Assembly: GCA_001275005.1 (NCBI GenBank)
Contig: JWZX01001646.1
Location: 1 to 23,993, forward strand
Reading direction: 5' to 3'
From: Chrysochromulina tobinii
Taxonomy: Eukaryota > Haptophyta > Prymnesiales > Chrysochromulinaceae
Length of the DNA: 23,993 nt
The notes beneath the pieces are model-generated. The model did no database searches. It had not been told where the DNA came from and saw only the letters and a program-made list of their open reading frames with translations. This document shows, in pieces, positions 1 through 8,748 of the stretch (positions within the stretch are counted from its first letter, which is position 1; every line of letters begins with the position of its first letter). Made by a program: the position numbers and the translations under genes.

Positions 1-245
1 GAGGCAGCAGGCACGCAGCACGCACCGCCCGCGCCGCGCCGACGGTTGCCGGCAACGAGTACCAATACGAAGCAGGAGCGACAGCACCGCCACCGGGGCG
101 CGTCTGGAGTCGTCCAGCCGCCCCACGCCCCCCCGCCGCCCGCCCGCGTATAGTTACGCGCTACAGCTCCTCCACTCACACCATCCGGCATCCGTTTCGC
201 GTTTGCGCGCGCGAAGGGGTGGCGGGACGGCGGTAGCCGCAAGCC

Positions 246-270
246 GGGGTATAGGGTAGGGGTAGAGGGG
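246..270 (+). repeat. G-quadruplex-type motif
   Basis: Four G tracts lie within 25 bases: GGGG, GGG, GGGG, GGGG, separated by loops TATA, TA and TAGA. Short loops and tract lengths of 3-4 fit the usual rule for intramolecular G-quadruplexes. More GGG/GTAG words follow to about 285. No function can be assigned. Confidence 0.4.
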
Positions 271-292
271 TAGTAGTAGGAAGGGTACTCAC

Positions 293-439
293 CTCTGCCA
301 AGAACCACCAATCAGAGATCAGAGAAGGCGGGGGGGCGCGGGCGGTGCCCGCCCCGGTATAGCGCGGGTAGGGGCGGCCATAGAGCTTATAGACGAGAGG
401 GGCGGGGGGGGGGGCGCGGCGCGCGGGGCTCGGTACCAT
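293..439 (-). CDS. Possible first exon of a gene leaving the window
   Basis: A minus-strand ATG at 439 opens 49 codons that end exactly at a textbook splice donor, GAG|GTGAGT, with the intron starting at 292. The peptide is proline-rich and ends SDWWFLAE. The intron would run towards the window edge; no acceptor inside 1-292 stands out. The frame stays open to 176 if unspliced. There is no homology signal I recognise, and open frames are common in such GC-rich DNA, so this is only a candidate. Confidence 0.18.
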
Positions 440-649
440 CAGAAACGTAATCGGTAATGGGCCCTTGTACGTCGAGCCGCCCTAGCTTGCATCTTTAGCT
501 CCTAGCTAAGGCTACGCTAAGTTATACGTCGCTAAGCCGAGGCCTCAGCCCTCTGTATTCACTGTACGTAGCCCTTTCAAAAACTCTCGCCCCTGCTCTG
601 TGTAATATTAGCCCTCTCGCCCCTCATTGTCGCCCCTCTCTGTATTACG

Positions 650-3082
650 TCAGGCAGTCAGGGTCGAGTTTCGGCAGTCACCTGAGCAGTCACCAGTCTG
701 AGCGGCGGCAGCCAGAGTGCCCGAGTCAGTAGTAGGAGCAGCCACAGGAGCGCGAGCGGTTGTTGCACGCGATGGCACCTCATCGACACTCTCACGGCGG
801 CGCCGTGAAACTGAGTCACCTGCTGCCTGCATCGCCTCATTTCGGCCGTTCTTTTCAGCCTCAGCTGCTGCACTCTTTTCGGCCGCTCGCCGGTGCCTAG
901 CATCGGCTTCAGCAATCTCTTCCAGAAGCGCGTCCGTCTTCTTGAGATCCGCCCAGGCTTTTTGCGTGGCCTGCATCGCTTCGGCTAGGTCCATCGTGTG
1001 CTTCTGGAGAACGAAGCGGGCGTTCCTCGCCCTGTAGGCTTCATCCTCAAGCTGCTTGAGCGCCGCACGCAGCTCGTGCTTATCGAGGGAGCCGCCGCCA
1101 TCCGCGTCGAGCGAACAGAAGAGCTCGTTGATGTCTGCCGTTGAGGCGACCACACCCAACTCGAGGCAGTGAGCCCGAAAATCATCCTTGCTAATCTCGC
1201 CTCTGCCGCTTGTGTCCCACGTCTCGACCAAGTCCTTGGCAGTCATTCCCTTCTTGACCATGATCTGCCCGAGCCGCGCGCCCACCGTCGTATCCCTCTT
1301 GACCTTCTCCACCTGCTCGGCCGCCTCTTCGAAGAGGAGCGTCGCGTGGAAAGCGGCAAGGTAAATCGTCTCTTTGTCTTTCAGGTCCGCGCCTTTGGTG
1401 AGAAGCGTTTGCAAGACCGCACGCTCGCTGGCCGATTCTTGGACCAGCCGACCGAGGCTGGCCTTGAGCTTCGTCATCTCAACGTGTGGCCCTCGATCGA
1501 AAGTCTCGTAGATCTCATTGATGCTGCTGTTGCTGGCCTCGATGTAACTTCGGACGAACGATGCAAACTCAGATCTGCTGACTCGGTCGCGGAAAGTCAT
1601 TGTCACGGGGTCGGGCGGCCACTGAATCGCGATGGCGTCGAGCACCTTCTTGGGGCCAGAGGACTCGCCATGCCGTGCGAGCAGCGCCTCGACGAATCGG
1701 TGCGATGCCATCTTATCGACCTTCACAGCGTGTGCTTCGATCTTCGTTCGAAGCTCTTTCACCTCCACCTCGATGACGGCGGAGGCGCAAAGGTCGCGAC
1801 GCCAACGATCGAGGAAGCTGTCCAAGGTCTTCTCAATCACCTGCATTGTCCTGTACGAGCTGACATTGGTGCAGACCAACTTGAAGGCCCGCCGCCAGTG
1901 TTCCCTTGCGGCCGCCGAGAGGTCCGCATCCATCTTGGTCGCCTGCGGCACGACCAGCGTCGTAGGGACCGCGCTCGACGTCCTCAAAATGACGCCGCCG
2001 CCACCAGCAGGGCTCACACGCGCGCGCGGCGAGCTCCTCGGCCGCTCTTTCTCACCCACCATGTGACGTTCCATCTTCTTCTCTCGGGCCGAGGCGAGCG
2101 CACCAGAGGTGACCTTGGAGCCGACGTGCTGCTTCTGCTGCTGCTGAGAGGGGCTGGCGCTTTCATGTTCGCGACGCACCCCAGGGGCAGGCGACAGCAA
2201 AGATGTTCGCAGCTCCAGCCTTGGCGTGCGCGGCGATGACCCGGGGCGTTTGCTGCGCACGCTTGCCGGGCAGATCTGCTCGCCCAGCATCTCCACCGTG
2301 TCCGCCTCTTGCGAGACTTCGAGTAGCATGCGAGCGCCTTCAGACCTCGTCGAGGTGATCCAGCCCGTGATCAGCATCTCGCCCAGCACTCGCACAGCGA
2401 CGCGCGTGTCACCGCGGGAAGCGCGACGCGTCTCCACCACGTGAAGGCGCGTGCCCATCGGGAGCTGGCCAACGTACTTCGAACCTAGGTCGAACTCACG
2501 CCTGACTTTGACAGCCGCGCGCGTGACCTCGTAGATGGGTCGTGCAAAGATCTGTAGAATGGGCTCGCCATCCGCGGTGGTCATCACGAGCCACCCGAGA
2601 GGCCGCTTGGCCCGATGGAGCGCGATCATGGCGCGTTTGGACCCGTCCGTGAGCTCGCGCGTCTCAAGGACACGCAGCAGCGTGTGCGGGCGTAAGGCGG
2701 CCAAAGTCGCACTCTCAACTTTCCACGAGGCTTGCACTCGGACCACGTGCCTGCGTTGGCCCTTCAGTGTGAGGAATCGTTCAGAAGGCGGGGGTGCGAT
2801 CTCCAACAGAGGTTGCGACGCCACCCATCTGGAGGTCAGCACGTCGAAATCTGCATCCATGCGGAACAAAGCCGAGTCTCCGTTGGTGAGGTCCGTTGCT
2901 GTCAGTGCGTCGAGCATGCTTGCCGAGCACGAGGGTAAGGATGGTGGTGGTGTCGACGGGCGCTCCAGCTCGACCGCCGAAGTGGCCGCTGCGGCTTCGG
3001 CATCAGGAACCGGAGACTGGCTCTGGAGATACCAGATTCCCTTCTTGCCTAGCACCCACTGTGCCTTTGGAGCCGGCGGCAT
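650..3082 (-). CDS. EF-hand calcium-binding protein with SH3-like repeats
   Basis: An 810-residue protein of unknown specific role, probably a cytosolic or flagellar calcium sensor. Two canonical EF-hands are visible near residues 623-634 (DTSGRGEISKDD) and 658-669 (DADGGGSLDKHE), each with acidic residues at loop positions 1 and 12. Near residues 113-170 and 190-255 two copies of a unit share the pattern L-x-V-x-E-T-R, then GW, resembling small SH3-like beta-barrels common in algal proteins. The middle (about 270-370) is a basic, Ser/Gln-rich disordered linker; 370-600 is helical; the tail after 700 is alanine/glutamate-rich and probably coiled. The first ATG of the frame is at 3082; the frame is open further upstream only without an ATG. 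It is head-to-head with the prolyl hydroxylase gene. EF-hand calls are firm; the SH3-like call is inference. Confidence 0.8.
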   Translation of the reverse strand: MPPAPKAQWVLGKKGIWYLQSQSPVPDAEAAAATSAVELERPSTPPPSLPSCSASMLDALTATDLTNGDSALFRMDADFDVLTSRWVASQPLLEIAPPPSERFLTLKGQRRHVVRVQASWKVESATLAALRPHTLLRVLETRELTDGSKRAMIALHRAKRPLGWLVMTTADGEPILQIFARPIYEVTRAAVKVRREFDLGSKYVGQLPMGTRLHVVETRRASRGDTRVAVRVLGEMLITGWITSTRSEGARMLLEVSQEADTVEMLGEQICPASVRSKRPGSSPRTPRLELRTSLLSPAPGVRREHESASPSQQQQKQHVGSKVTSGALASAREKKMERHMVGEKERPRSSPRARVSPAGGGGVILRTSSAVPTTLVVPQATKMDADLSAAAREHWRRAFKLVCTNVSSYRTMQVIEKTLDSFLDRWRRDLCASAVIEVEVKELRTKIEAHAVKVDKMASHRFVEALLARHGESSGPKKVLDAIAIQWPPDPVTMTFRDRVSRSEFASFVRSYIEASNSSINEIYETFDRGPHVEMTKLKASLGRLVQESASERAVLQTLLTKGADLKDKETIYLAAFHATLLFEEAAEQVEKVKRDTTVGARLGQIMVKKGMTAKDLVETWDTSGRGEISKDDFRAHCLELGVVASTADINELFCSLDADGGGSLDKHELRAALKQLEDEAYRARNARFVLQKHTMDLAEAMQATQKAWADLKKTDALLEEIAEADARHRRAAEKSAAAEAEKNGRNEAMQAAGDSVSRRRRESVDEVPSRATTARAPVAAPTTDSGTLAAAAQTGDCSGDCRNSTLTA

Positions 3083-3368
3083 GTCGTCGCGGTTGCCTAG
3101 CGGCAGCCGCGCGCAGCCCACAAACGGGTCGGATCATTTTGGTCTTTGTCTATTCATAGTTGTGACTTGGGTGATTGTTATCATCATTGCATTGCATGCA
3201 GCGTCCTGGGCGTTCTCATTTCTGTCCGGAGGCGACGACGGGGCGTGCCTTCCGAGGTCCCCAGTGCTCAAACTTACAGTAACGACCGGGTAAGTTTTCT
3301 AGAGCCGTGAGCGTGAATCGCGTCGATCATGGGAATAAAACGCACACGCATTTCGAGCACTAGCGATC
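3083..3368. promoter_or_regulatory. Divergent intergenic region (EF-hand / prolyl hydroxylase)
   Basis: These 286 bases separate two head-to-head start codons and must hold both promoters. The centre (3135-3200) is markedly AT-richer than its surroundings, with GATTGTTATCATCATTGCAT-type sequence. No TATA box at a convincing distance was identified. Confidence 0.45.
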
Positions 3369-4724
3369 ATGGGCAAGAACAATGCAAAACCACCACTCAA
3401 GTCGAAGAAGGTGCCGTCACAAGGCTCCCAGTCAGCCGGCACCATCGTCAACAGCGCCTTAATCGCTGCTGTTATCGCCATCGTTGCTGCCTGCGCATTC
3501 TATTACAGCGATGCTCTCGGGCAGCGCAAAACTGTGGAATCGATGATTAAACCTTTTGCGCAAAAGCTGGAGAGCAAGCTGAACGACTTGGGTGTCGATA
3601 TGGGTCGTAGCATGACGGCGGAAGAACTGCTGCAGGAGGGCCGTGCGCACGAGTCGCTCAAGAGGCCGCAGTGCAGGGATGCGCCTGGGTGCGGCAAGAG
3701 CGTGACCGCTGATTCATGCGCCGCAGATGAGGCGCTCGCCCTGCGTTGCTGCTCGAGCTGCCACAAGCTAACGTGCGTCGACACGCACACTGATTGCCCC
3801 ACGTGGGCATACGAGATGAAGTGCATCGACAACGCCGAGTTCATGAAGGCCAACTGCTGCTCCTCATGCTCGCCCGACCCCGACGACCCGTGCTCGATCG
3901 ACCCGAGCGAGCGTCCCGACGTGCACACGGGTGACATTACCAAGATCTTTGAGCGCGCGATGCGCGAGTTCCCGCAGTACCCCGCCACCGTGCACTCGAC
4001 CGACCCGTGGGTCGTCCAGTTCGACAACCTGCTCGACGATGAGGAGTGTGCCGGCATCATTGAGGCAGTCGGTGGCAAGCGCGGTGAGTACATCAGGCCG
4101 TCGACCACCGCGAAGCCGGTGCGCCAGGCCAACGGCCAGGTGGTGCTCACCGACGTACCCGACCAGATTCGCACCTCGCACAACGCGTGGTGCCAGCACC
4201 GGAGCTGCTTCAAGCACCCCGTGCACGAGCGCGTCATCAAGCGCATCATGAGCATCGTCGGCTTGCCCGAAAACAATGCGGAGCACATGCAGCTGCTCAA
4301 GTACGGACCAGGCGAGTACTATCGGCTGCACCACGACTGGATCCCCGAGCAGCTCGACGCGCGCTGCGGCCCGCGCGCGTTCACGTTCTTCCTCTACCTG
4401 TCCGACGTGGAGGAGGGGGGTGGCACCAACTTCCCCTACCTGAACATCACGGTGATGCCCAAAAAGGGTTCGGCGGTGCTCTGGCCGCACGGCCTCGACT
4501 CGGACCCACGCACCAAGGACCACCGCACGCACCACGAGGCGATGCCCGTCATCAAGGGCATGAAATGGGGCGCCAACTATTGGATTCACGTCTCGGACTT
4601 CAAGACGGCGATGGCGACGGGCTGCGACGGGCGCCAAGGGCAGCCTCGGAGGAGCCGCATGCTCACCCAGCAGGGCGCGCAGGCGCGTCTCCAAGAGGAC
4701 GCCGCACAGCGAGCAGGCCGCTGA
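3369..4724 (+). CDS. Prolyl 4-hydroxylase, membrane-anchored, with ShKT-type modules
   Basis: A 451-residue 2-oxoglutarate/Fe(II) dioxygenase of the prolyl 4-hydroxylase alpha-subunit family, which hydroxylates proline in secretory proteins such as hydroxyproline-rich wall or scale glycoproteins. Residues 29-46 form one membrane span behind a basic N-terminus, giving a type II topology with the catalytic part in the ER/Golgi lumen. Two cysteine-rich segments follow (C102-C131 and C136-C167); the second has the ShKT spacing, with W146, N155 and paired CC before SSC. The catalytic domain covers about 212-411: iron ligands H321 and D323 in YYRLHHDW, distal H389, and 2-oxoglutarate-binding K399 in GMKWGANYW. 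Ligands are intact, so an active enzyme is expected. ShKT-P4H fusions are known in plants, algae and animals. The tail after 412 is basic and low-complexity. Confidence 0.92.
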   Translation: MGKNNAKPPLKSKKVPSQGSQSAGTIVNSALIAAVIAIVAACAFYYSDALGQRKTVESMIKPFAQKLESKLNDLGVDMGRSMTAEELLQEGRAHESLKRPQCRDAPGCGKSVTADSCAADEALALRCCSSCHKLTCVDTHTDCPTWAYEMKCIDNAEFMKANCCSSCSPDPDDPCSIDPSERPDVHTGDITKIFERAMREFPQYPATVHSTDPWVVQFDNLLDDEECAGIIEAVGGKRGEYIRPSTTAKPVRQANGQVVLTDVPDQIRTSHNAWCQHRSCFKHPVHERVIKRIMSIVGLPENNAEHMQLLKYGPGEYYRLHHDWIPEQLDARCGPRAFTFFLYLSDVEEGGGTNFPYLNITVMPKKGSAVLWPHGLDSDPRTKDHRTHHEAMPVIKGMKWGANYWIHVSDFKTAMATGCDGRQGQPRRSRMLTQQGAQARLQEDAAQRAGR

Positions 4725-5196
4725 TCAGCCGCGTGGGCAGCGCGGGAAGTCGCGCGCCGCCGCGCGGCAGCGGTCCTCGTGCCTCGCCCACACGGCTGCA
4801 CGCCGAGCGGTGAAAACTAAACGCACTTTCCTGCTCGCATGACCGCGCACACCTCTCCGCACTAACAAAAACGCAAATAACACAGAAAAGCCGAAGTGCG
4901 TATAGGTGCCTTGAGTCCTTAAGACAGCTAACTAAAACCTCGAAAATGACCTTGCTCGCGCGCGGCGCGACATCCCGGCACACGAACCGAACCGGTGCCG
5001 GTTGCCGTCGCGCGGCGACAAGCGTGCCGGGTGGAATCCGCAATGACACTCCTAAAAGCTTGTAAGTTGTGCCAAGATGTGGAAAAGAACCGGACAGTTC
5101 CGATGTGGAAAAGTACCGAAGTACGTAGTACCCAGGTCCAGACGTGTGGTTGAACGTTGAAGTGCCGACGGTCGTTTTGCAGAGCAGCCCAAGCGC
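4725..5196. other. Convergent 3' intergenic region
   Basis: This lies between the 3' ends of the prolyl hydroxylase gene (+) and the PabABC gene (-), so it should hold both 3' UTRs. It contains a nested inverted repeat (4974-5031) and a short direct repeat, GATGTGGAAAAG, at about 5084 and 5102. No gene is supported. Confidence 0.5.
4974..5031. repeat. Nested inverted repeat between convergent genes
   Basis: The outer arms CCCGGCAC (4974-4981) and GTGCCGGG (5024-5031) enclose an inner pair, AACCGG (4990-4995) and CCGGTT (4998-5003), with a TG loop. Either strand could fold into a hairpin. Placement between two converging genes suggests a role in 3'-end formation, but this is inference. Confidence 0.45.
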
Positions 5197-8100
5197 CTAC
5201 AGCTTACTGGGGGTCGCCGGTTGCAAGCTGCCCAGCACCTTCCTGTCCAACATTTGACTTTGGAGGTCCAGCCTGATCAGATACACGCCTCGAAGCGAGT
5301 TGAAGGCGACGAGGCGCCGACCATCCCGCAGTGCGGCAACCAGCTCGTCGAGCGTCACCACGGCCTCATAGAGCGCCTTGGCCATCAGCAGTTCGGCGCG
5401 GAGCAAGCCAGGCAGCAGCCCGCACTCTAGAGGCGGCGTCGCCCATCCGCCACGGCCGTCCTCCAGAGCCACATTCGCAATGCAGCATTCGGTCAGCTCG
5501 CCCGCCTCATTGTACAGCAGCACATCGAATGGTTTGGCGACGGTGGGCGCGCGGCCGTCTGCGACCGCAATGGGCTTGTCAATACCGGCGCGTGCACGGG
5601 CAGCATCGTACACGTGGCGAGCACTCGTCTTGTGCACAAGGGACGGGTCGCATGAGTGCACAGGACACACGTCGAGGACGACGCGCCGAGCCTCTTCGGC
5701 ATCATGCGTGTCGAGGAGCGCTTCCATCGCAAGGGGTGGTGCCGGCCTCAGGCCGCGCGGCAGGTTGGGTAATCGGCTGGGTCCGCTGCCGGCTGGCATG
5801 GGCCACCGCTCGATGCGGCACTCGCCATTCGTACTCAGTGAAAGACGCACGCGACTCAGCGGATCCGAAGCCGGCCAGCGCTTGGCGGCCTCGAGCAGGT
5901 GCTCGAGGAGGCGTGCGGGCGGCGGCACGCACGTGACGCCGAGGGCCGCGCTCGAGCGTACCAGTCGAGCGAGATGCATGGGGAGCAGGTAGAAGCCGTG
6001 CTCAAACCCATTGGCGCGAGCACCAGCTGCTCCTTCGCTACCGAGCGTTGGCGCGTAGAGCATCGTCTCGAAAACGTCGAGCGACGTCGAGGTGGGCTGC
6101 GCCAAAGGCCGCTCATGCAGCGGCCGCGGCGTGCGTCGTGTGACGATCTCGTAGGCATCCGAGGTGCCGGCGCTCATGCACGCCGCAATGGCGCTCATCA
6201 CAGGGCGCGCCTTGAGCAGGACCTCTTCCCACTCGTCCTGAGCTTTGGAGAGAGCGACAATCGCACCGCCGGCAGCCACGCTCACTCCATGCGTGTCGAG
6301 GAAGGCAGCTCGAATGACGACATTCAGATCGGCGCTGCCGTCCACGGAGAAGAAGCCCAGAGCCCCCGAGTAGACGCCACGTGGGATTTGGAGCTCGAGG
6401 TCGTCAATCAGGCGCATCGTCCGTGCTTTGGGCGCACCCGTCATCGAGCCGGGCGGGAAGGCGGCCGCGACCGCCGAGATGGCATCCTCGCGCGGATCCA
6501 GCTGACCACAGACCGTGGTGACCAGCTGATGGACGGTCTGGAACGTCTCAATGTGCATGAGCTTGGGCACGCTCACCGAGCCGGCCGCGCACACGCGCCC
6601 GAGGTCGTTGCGGATGAGGTCGACGATCATCAAGTTCTCCGCGATCGACTTCTCATCTGTGCGCAGGGCGATCGCGACGGCAGCGTCCTCGGCCGGCGTC
6701 GCACCCCGAGCGGCGGTGCCTTTGATGGGCTTGCACTCGACAGCCCGGCTGCGGTCCACACGCATGAACCGCTCTGGCGAGGAGCAACAGATCACCACAC
6801 CGCCAGGGCCGATGCCATCAGCAGGGGCAGCGGGCACGGATGTGGGGGAGTCGCTCGGCGTCTGCGCTTGCGCTTGCGCGCACAGCCGGCGCGGATCGAA
6901 TCGCAAGTAAGCAGCATGTGGCGTGGGGTTGGTGCGGCGCAGCCGGCGGTATAAGTCGAGTGGCGGAGGGCACTCGGGGCTGCGGAACGTCGTCGTCAGG
7001 CAGACCTCGTAGCTCTCACCGGCCGCCAAAAAGTCGCCAATGGCGCGGATGTCGGAGAGGTAGTGCTCACGCCCTCGGTCGCTCACAAATTGCATTGTGT
7101 CGCCCGCAGAGGCGGCCGCTTGAGCTGTGGGCGGAGCATGCGTAGGCTGGGATGGCGGCATAGCTGCGAGCCGGCGCAAGGCCCTCTGCTGCCGAGCCAG
7201 CCAGCTCAGTGCGGAGGCGGTGGTGGGGCCCTCGCACAAGCATAGCAGCAGCAACCGCCCCTCAGCATGATCAAATGCAAGCAAGCGGTCCGCAAACATA
7301 AAGGCAGCCTCCGCCCCTGCCGGGTCGCCGAGCTCCCTCGAAGACACTGGGGGAGCACTGGGGGGGGTGGCACTGGGGGTGGCTGCTTCCTTCCGACGCG
7401 CGCGCATGCTCGGCTCCTGCGCCACCGGCCCGAGATGACGCCACGCCTCGTAGCTCAAGTAGCCCACGAAGCCGCCGCGAAAGAGGAGCTCGGGGGTCAG
7501 CAGCCCTGCTCGCTCACCCCCGGGTGTGCTGAAGGAGGCGACGGGGGCCTGCTCGAGAATGGGTTGGCTGCCTGCGATGGTAGGCACTTGGCAGCGCAAC
7601 GTGACCGGATCCGCCCACGGCGCGAGTGCGGCACGAATGTACTCATCGATGGTCGTGCCGGGCGTCGTGCCGGGCACCAACTCGCTTCTCGCGTGCTCGG
7701 CATCCCCCGCCGCCAGGCGCAGCGTGTACACGCCCGACTCTCGCTGACACACGAGATGCGAGTATGGACCACCGGCGCACCCCATGTACGAGTAGCGAGG
7801 TCGACGGCTGCCCCCAGCGGCGTCAAGCCAAAAGCTCATCGGTGCGGAGCCGAAGAGGTTCGTGAAGACCTCCTCGGCGGGTAGACTGCGGGGGAGCTGC
7901 GGCTCGCACACGAGCAGGTGGCGCCTCACTCGCGACGGAGGCGTCGGAGGCGGAGGCGTCGGAGGCGACAGAGGCAGCGTGGCCGTATGGGGAGCGAGCT
8001 CGCCACGCGCGTGCGAAAGGTAGGGCCTGACTTCGCTGGCGAGGCGCACGAAGTTGGCGAGCATCGCGTCGCCATGGGCGGTGCACACCGACTCGGGGTG

Positions 8101-8632
8101 GAACTGCACGCCGTAGATCGGCCGCGTCGCGTGCTGCATCGCCATGACAAGCCCATCGTCGGCCGTGCGTGCGGTGACGCACAGGCAGCTCGGCAGTGAC
8201 GCCCCGTCCACGAGCAGGCTGTGGTAGCGCACCACCGAAACGGGCGACGGCACGCCCTCGAAGAGGCCACCGCCATCGTGCACAATCGATGAGAGACGAC
8301 CGTGCATCCACCACGGGAGCACGGTGCACTGTGCCACCGAAGGCGAGCGCGAGCCCCTGATGGCCGAGGCACACCCCGAGCACAGGCAGGCCGCAGCGGT
8401 ATGCCTGCGCGCACAGGCCGAAGTCGGCCGCACAAGCAGGATGGCCTGGGCCTGGCGAGATCACAATGGCATCAAAGTGCGGCAGGGCAGCGACCAGGGC
8501 AGCCCAGCTCGAGTACCTATCGTTGGGTACGACGATCGGTGGGTGGAGACAGTGCTGCGAGAGCATCTGTGCCAAGTTATAGGTGTATGAGTCATAGTTG
8601 TCCAGGATCAGCAGCTGCAACTCGCGCCGCAT
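5197..8632 (-). CDS. pabABC: Trifunctional aminodeoxychorismate synthase-lyase (PabA-PabB-PabC fusion), frameshifted
   Basis: It converts chorismate and glutamine to 4-aminobenzoate for folate synthesis. Read as 8632-8309 then 8307-5197, skipping one base, it gives 1144 residues. The glutaminase (PabA) part starts LLILDNYDSYTYN and has nucleophile C88 in GVCLGHQ and H178/E180 in VQFHPES. The PabB part (about 240-820) has the PIKGT motif (K637), whose lysine marks aminodeoxychorismate synthase rather than anthranilate synthase, plus IAENLMIVDLIRNDLG and PGSMTGAPK. The C-terminal part (about 850-1120) is a class IV PLP-fold aminodeoxychorismate lyase with LDVFETM, candidate PLP lysine K1001 in VHKTSARH and TECCIANV. 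The break is one surplus G (minus strand) near 8308, inside PabA: probably an assembly indel, since both sides are conserved. ATG 8632 abuts the domain, so no plastid presequence is visible. Plants usually have PabAB plus a separate PabC. Confidence 0.93.
8308..8309 (-). other. Single-base frameshift site in PabA domain
   Basis: On the minus strand the family pattern HRAPVV is in one frame and HGRLSSIVHDGGGLFEG in the frame one base further on. Removing one of the two C bases at 8308-8309 restores a continuous PabA domain. Neither frame alone encodes a complete glutaminase. Confidence 0.8.
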
Positions 8633-8748
8633 CGGCCGCGGCTGATCGATGATCTGTCCCACGAGCGAGTTCTGTGAGCGACGGCGACCTCACACGCATT
8701 CCTTGGTGCCCACAAGGGCGCCTTGATTCCACAGAAGGCCGCTCGGTG
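8633..8748. promoter_or_regulatory. Divergent intergenic region (PabABC / GNAT-like)
   Basis: Only 116 bases separate the two ATG codons. Both flanking frames remain open into this region (a GTG at 8662 on minus, a GTG at 8674 on plus), so slightly longer N-termini cannot be excluded; ATG starts were preferred. Both transcripts must start within or close to this segment, or overlap. Confidence 0.4.

Larger units (their letters stand above)
1..649. other. Gene-poor stretch at window start
   Basis: I see no confident gene here. The first 430 bases are very GC-rich, with long C and G runs, including an almost pure G run near 399-414. Bases 430-640 are less GC-rich, with loosely repeated CTCGCCCCT-type words and several stops in all frames. 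This may be the 3' flank of the minus-strand EF-hand gene that ends at 650. One possible minus-strand exon (293-439) and a G-quadruplex-type motif (246-270) are listed separately. Confidence 0.5.

Noticed and set aside
1169-2239. A 356-codon plus-strand open frame
   Set aside because: It lies opposite the EF-hand gene and has no recognisable domain; the minus strand has two canonical EF-hand loops here.
3864-4694. A 276-codon minus-strand open frame
   Set aside because: It is antisense to the catalytic domain of the prolyl hydroxylase, which has all iron and cofactor ligands; it is a shadow of GC-rich codons.
5899-6954. A 351-codon plus-strand open frame
   Set aside because: It is opposite the PabB/PabC region, which carries PIKGT, DLIRNDLG and TGAPK motifs.
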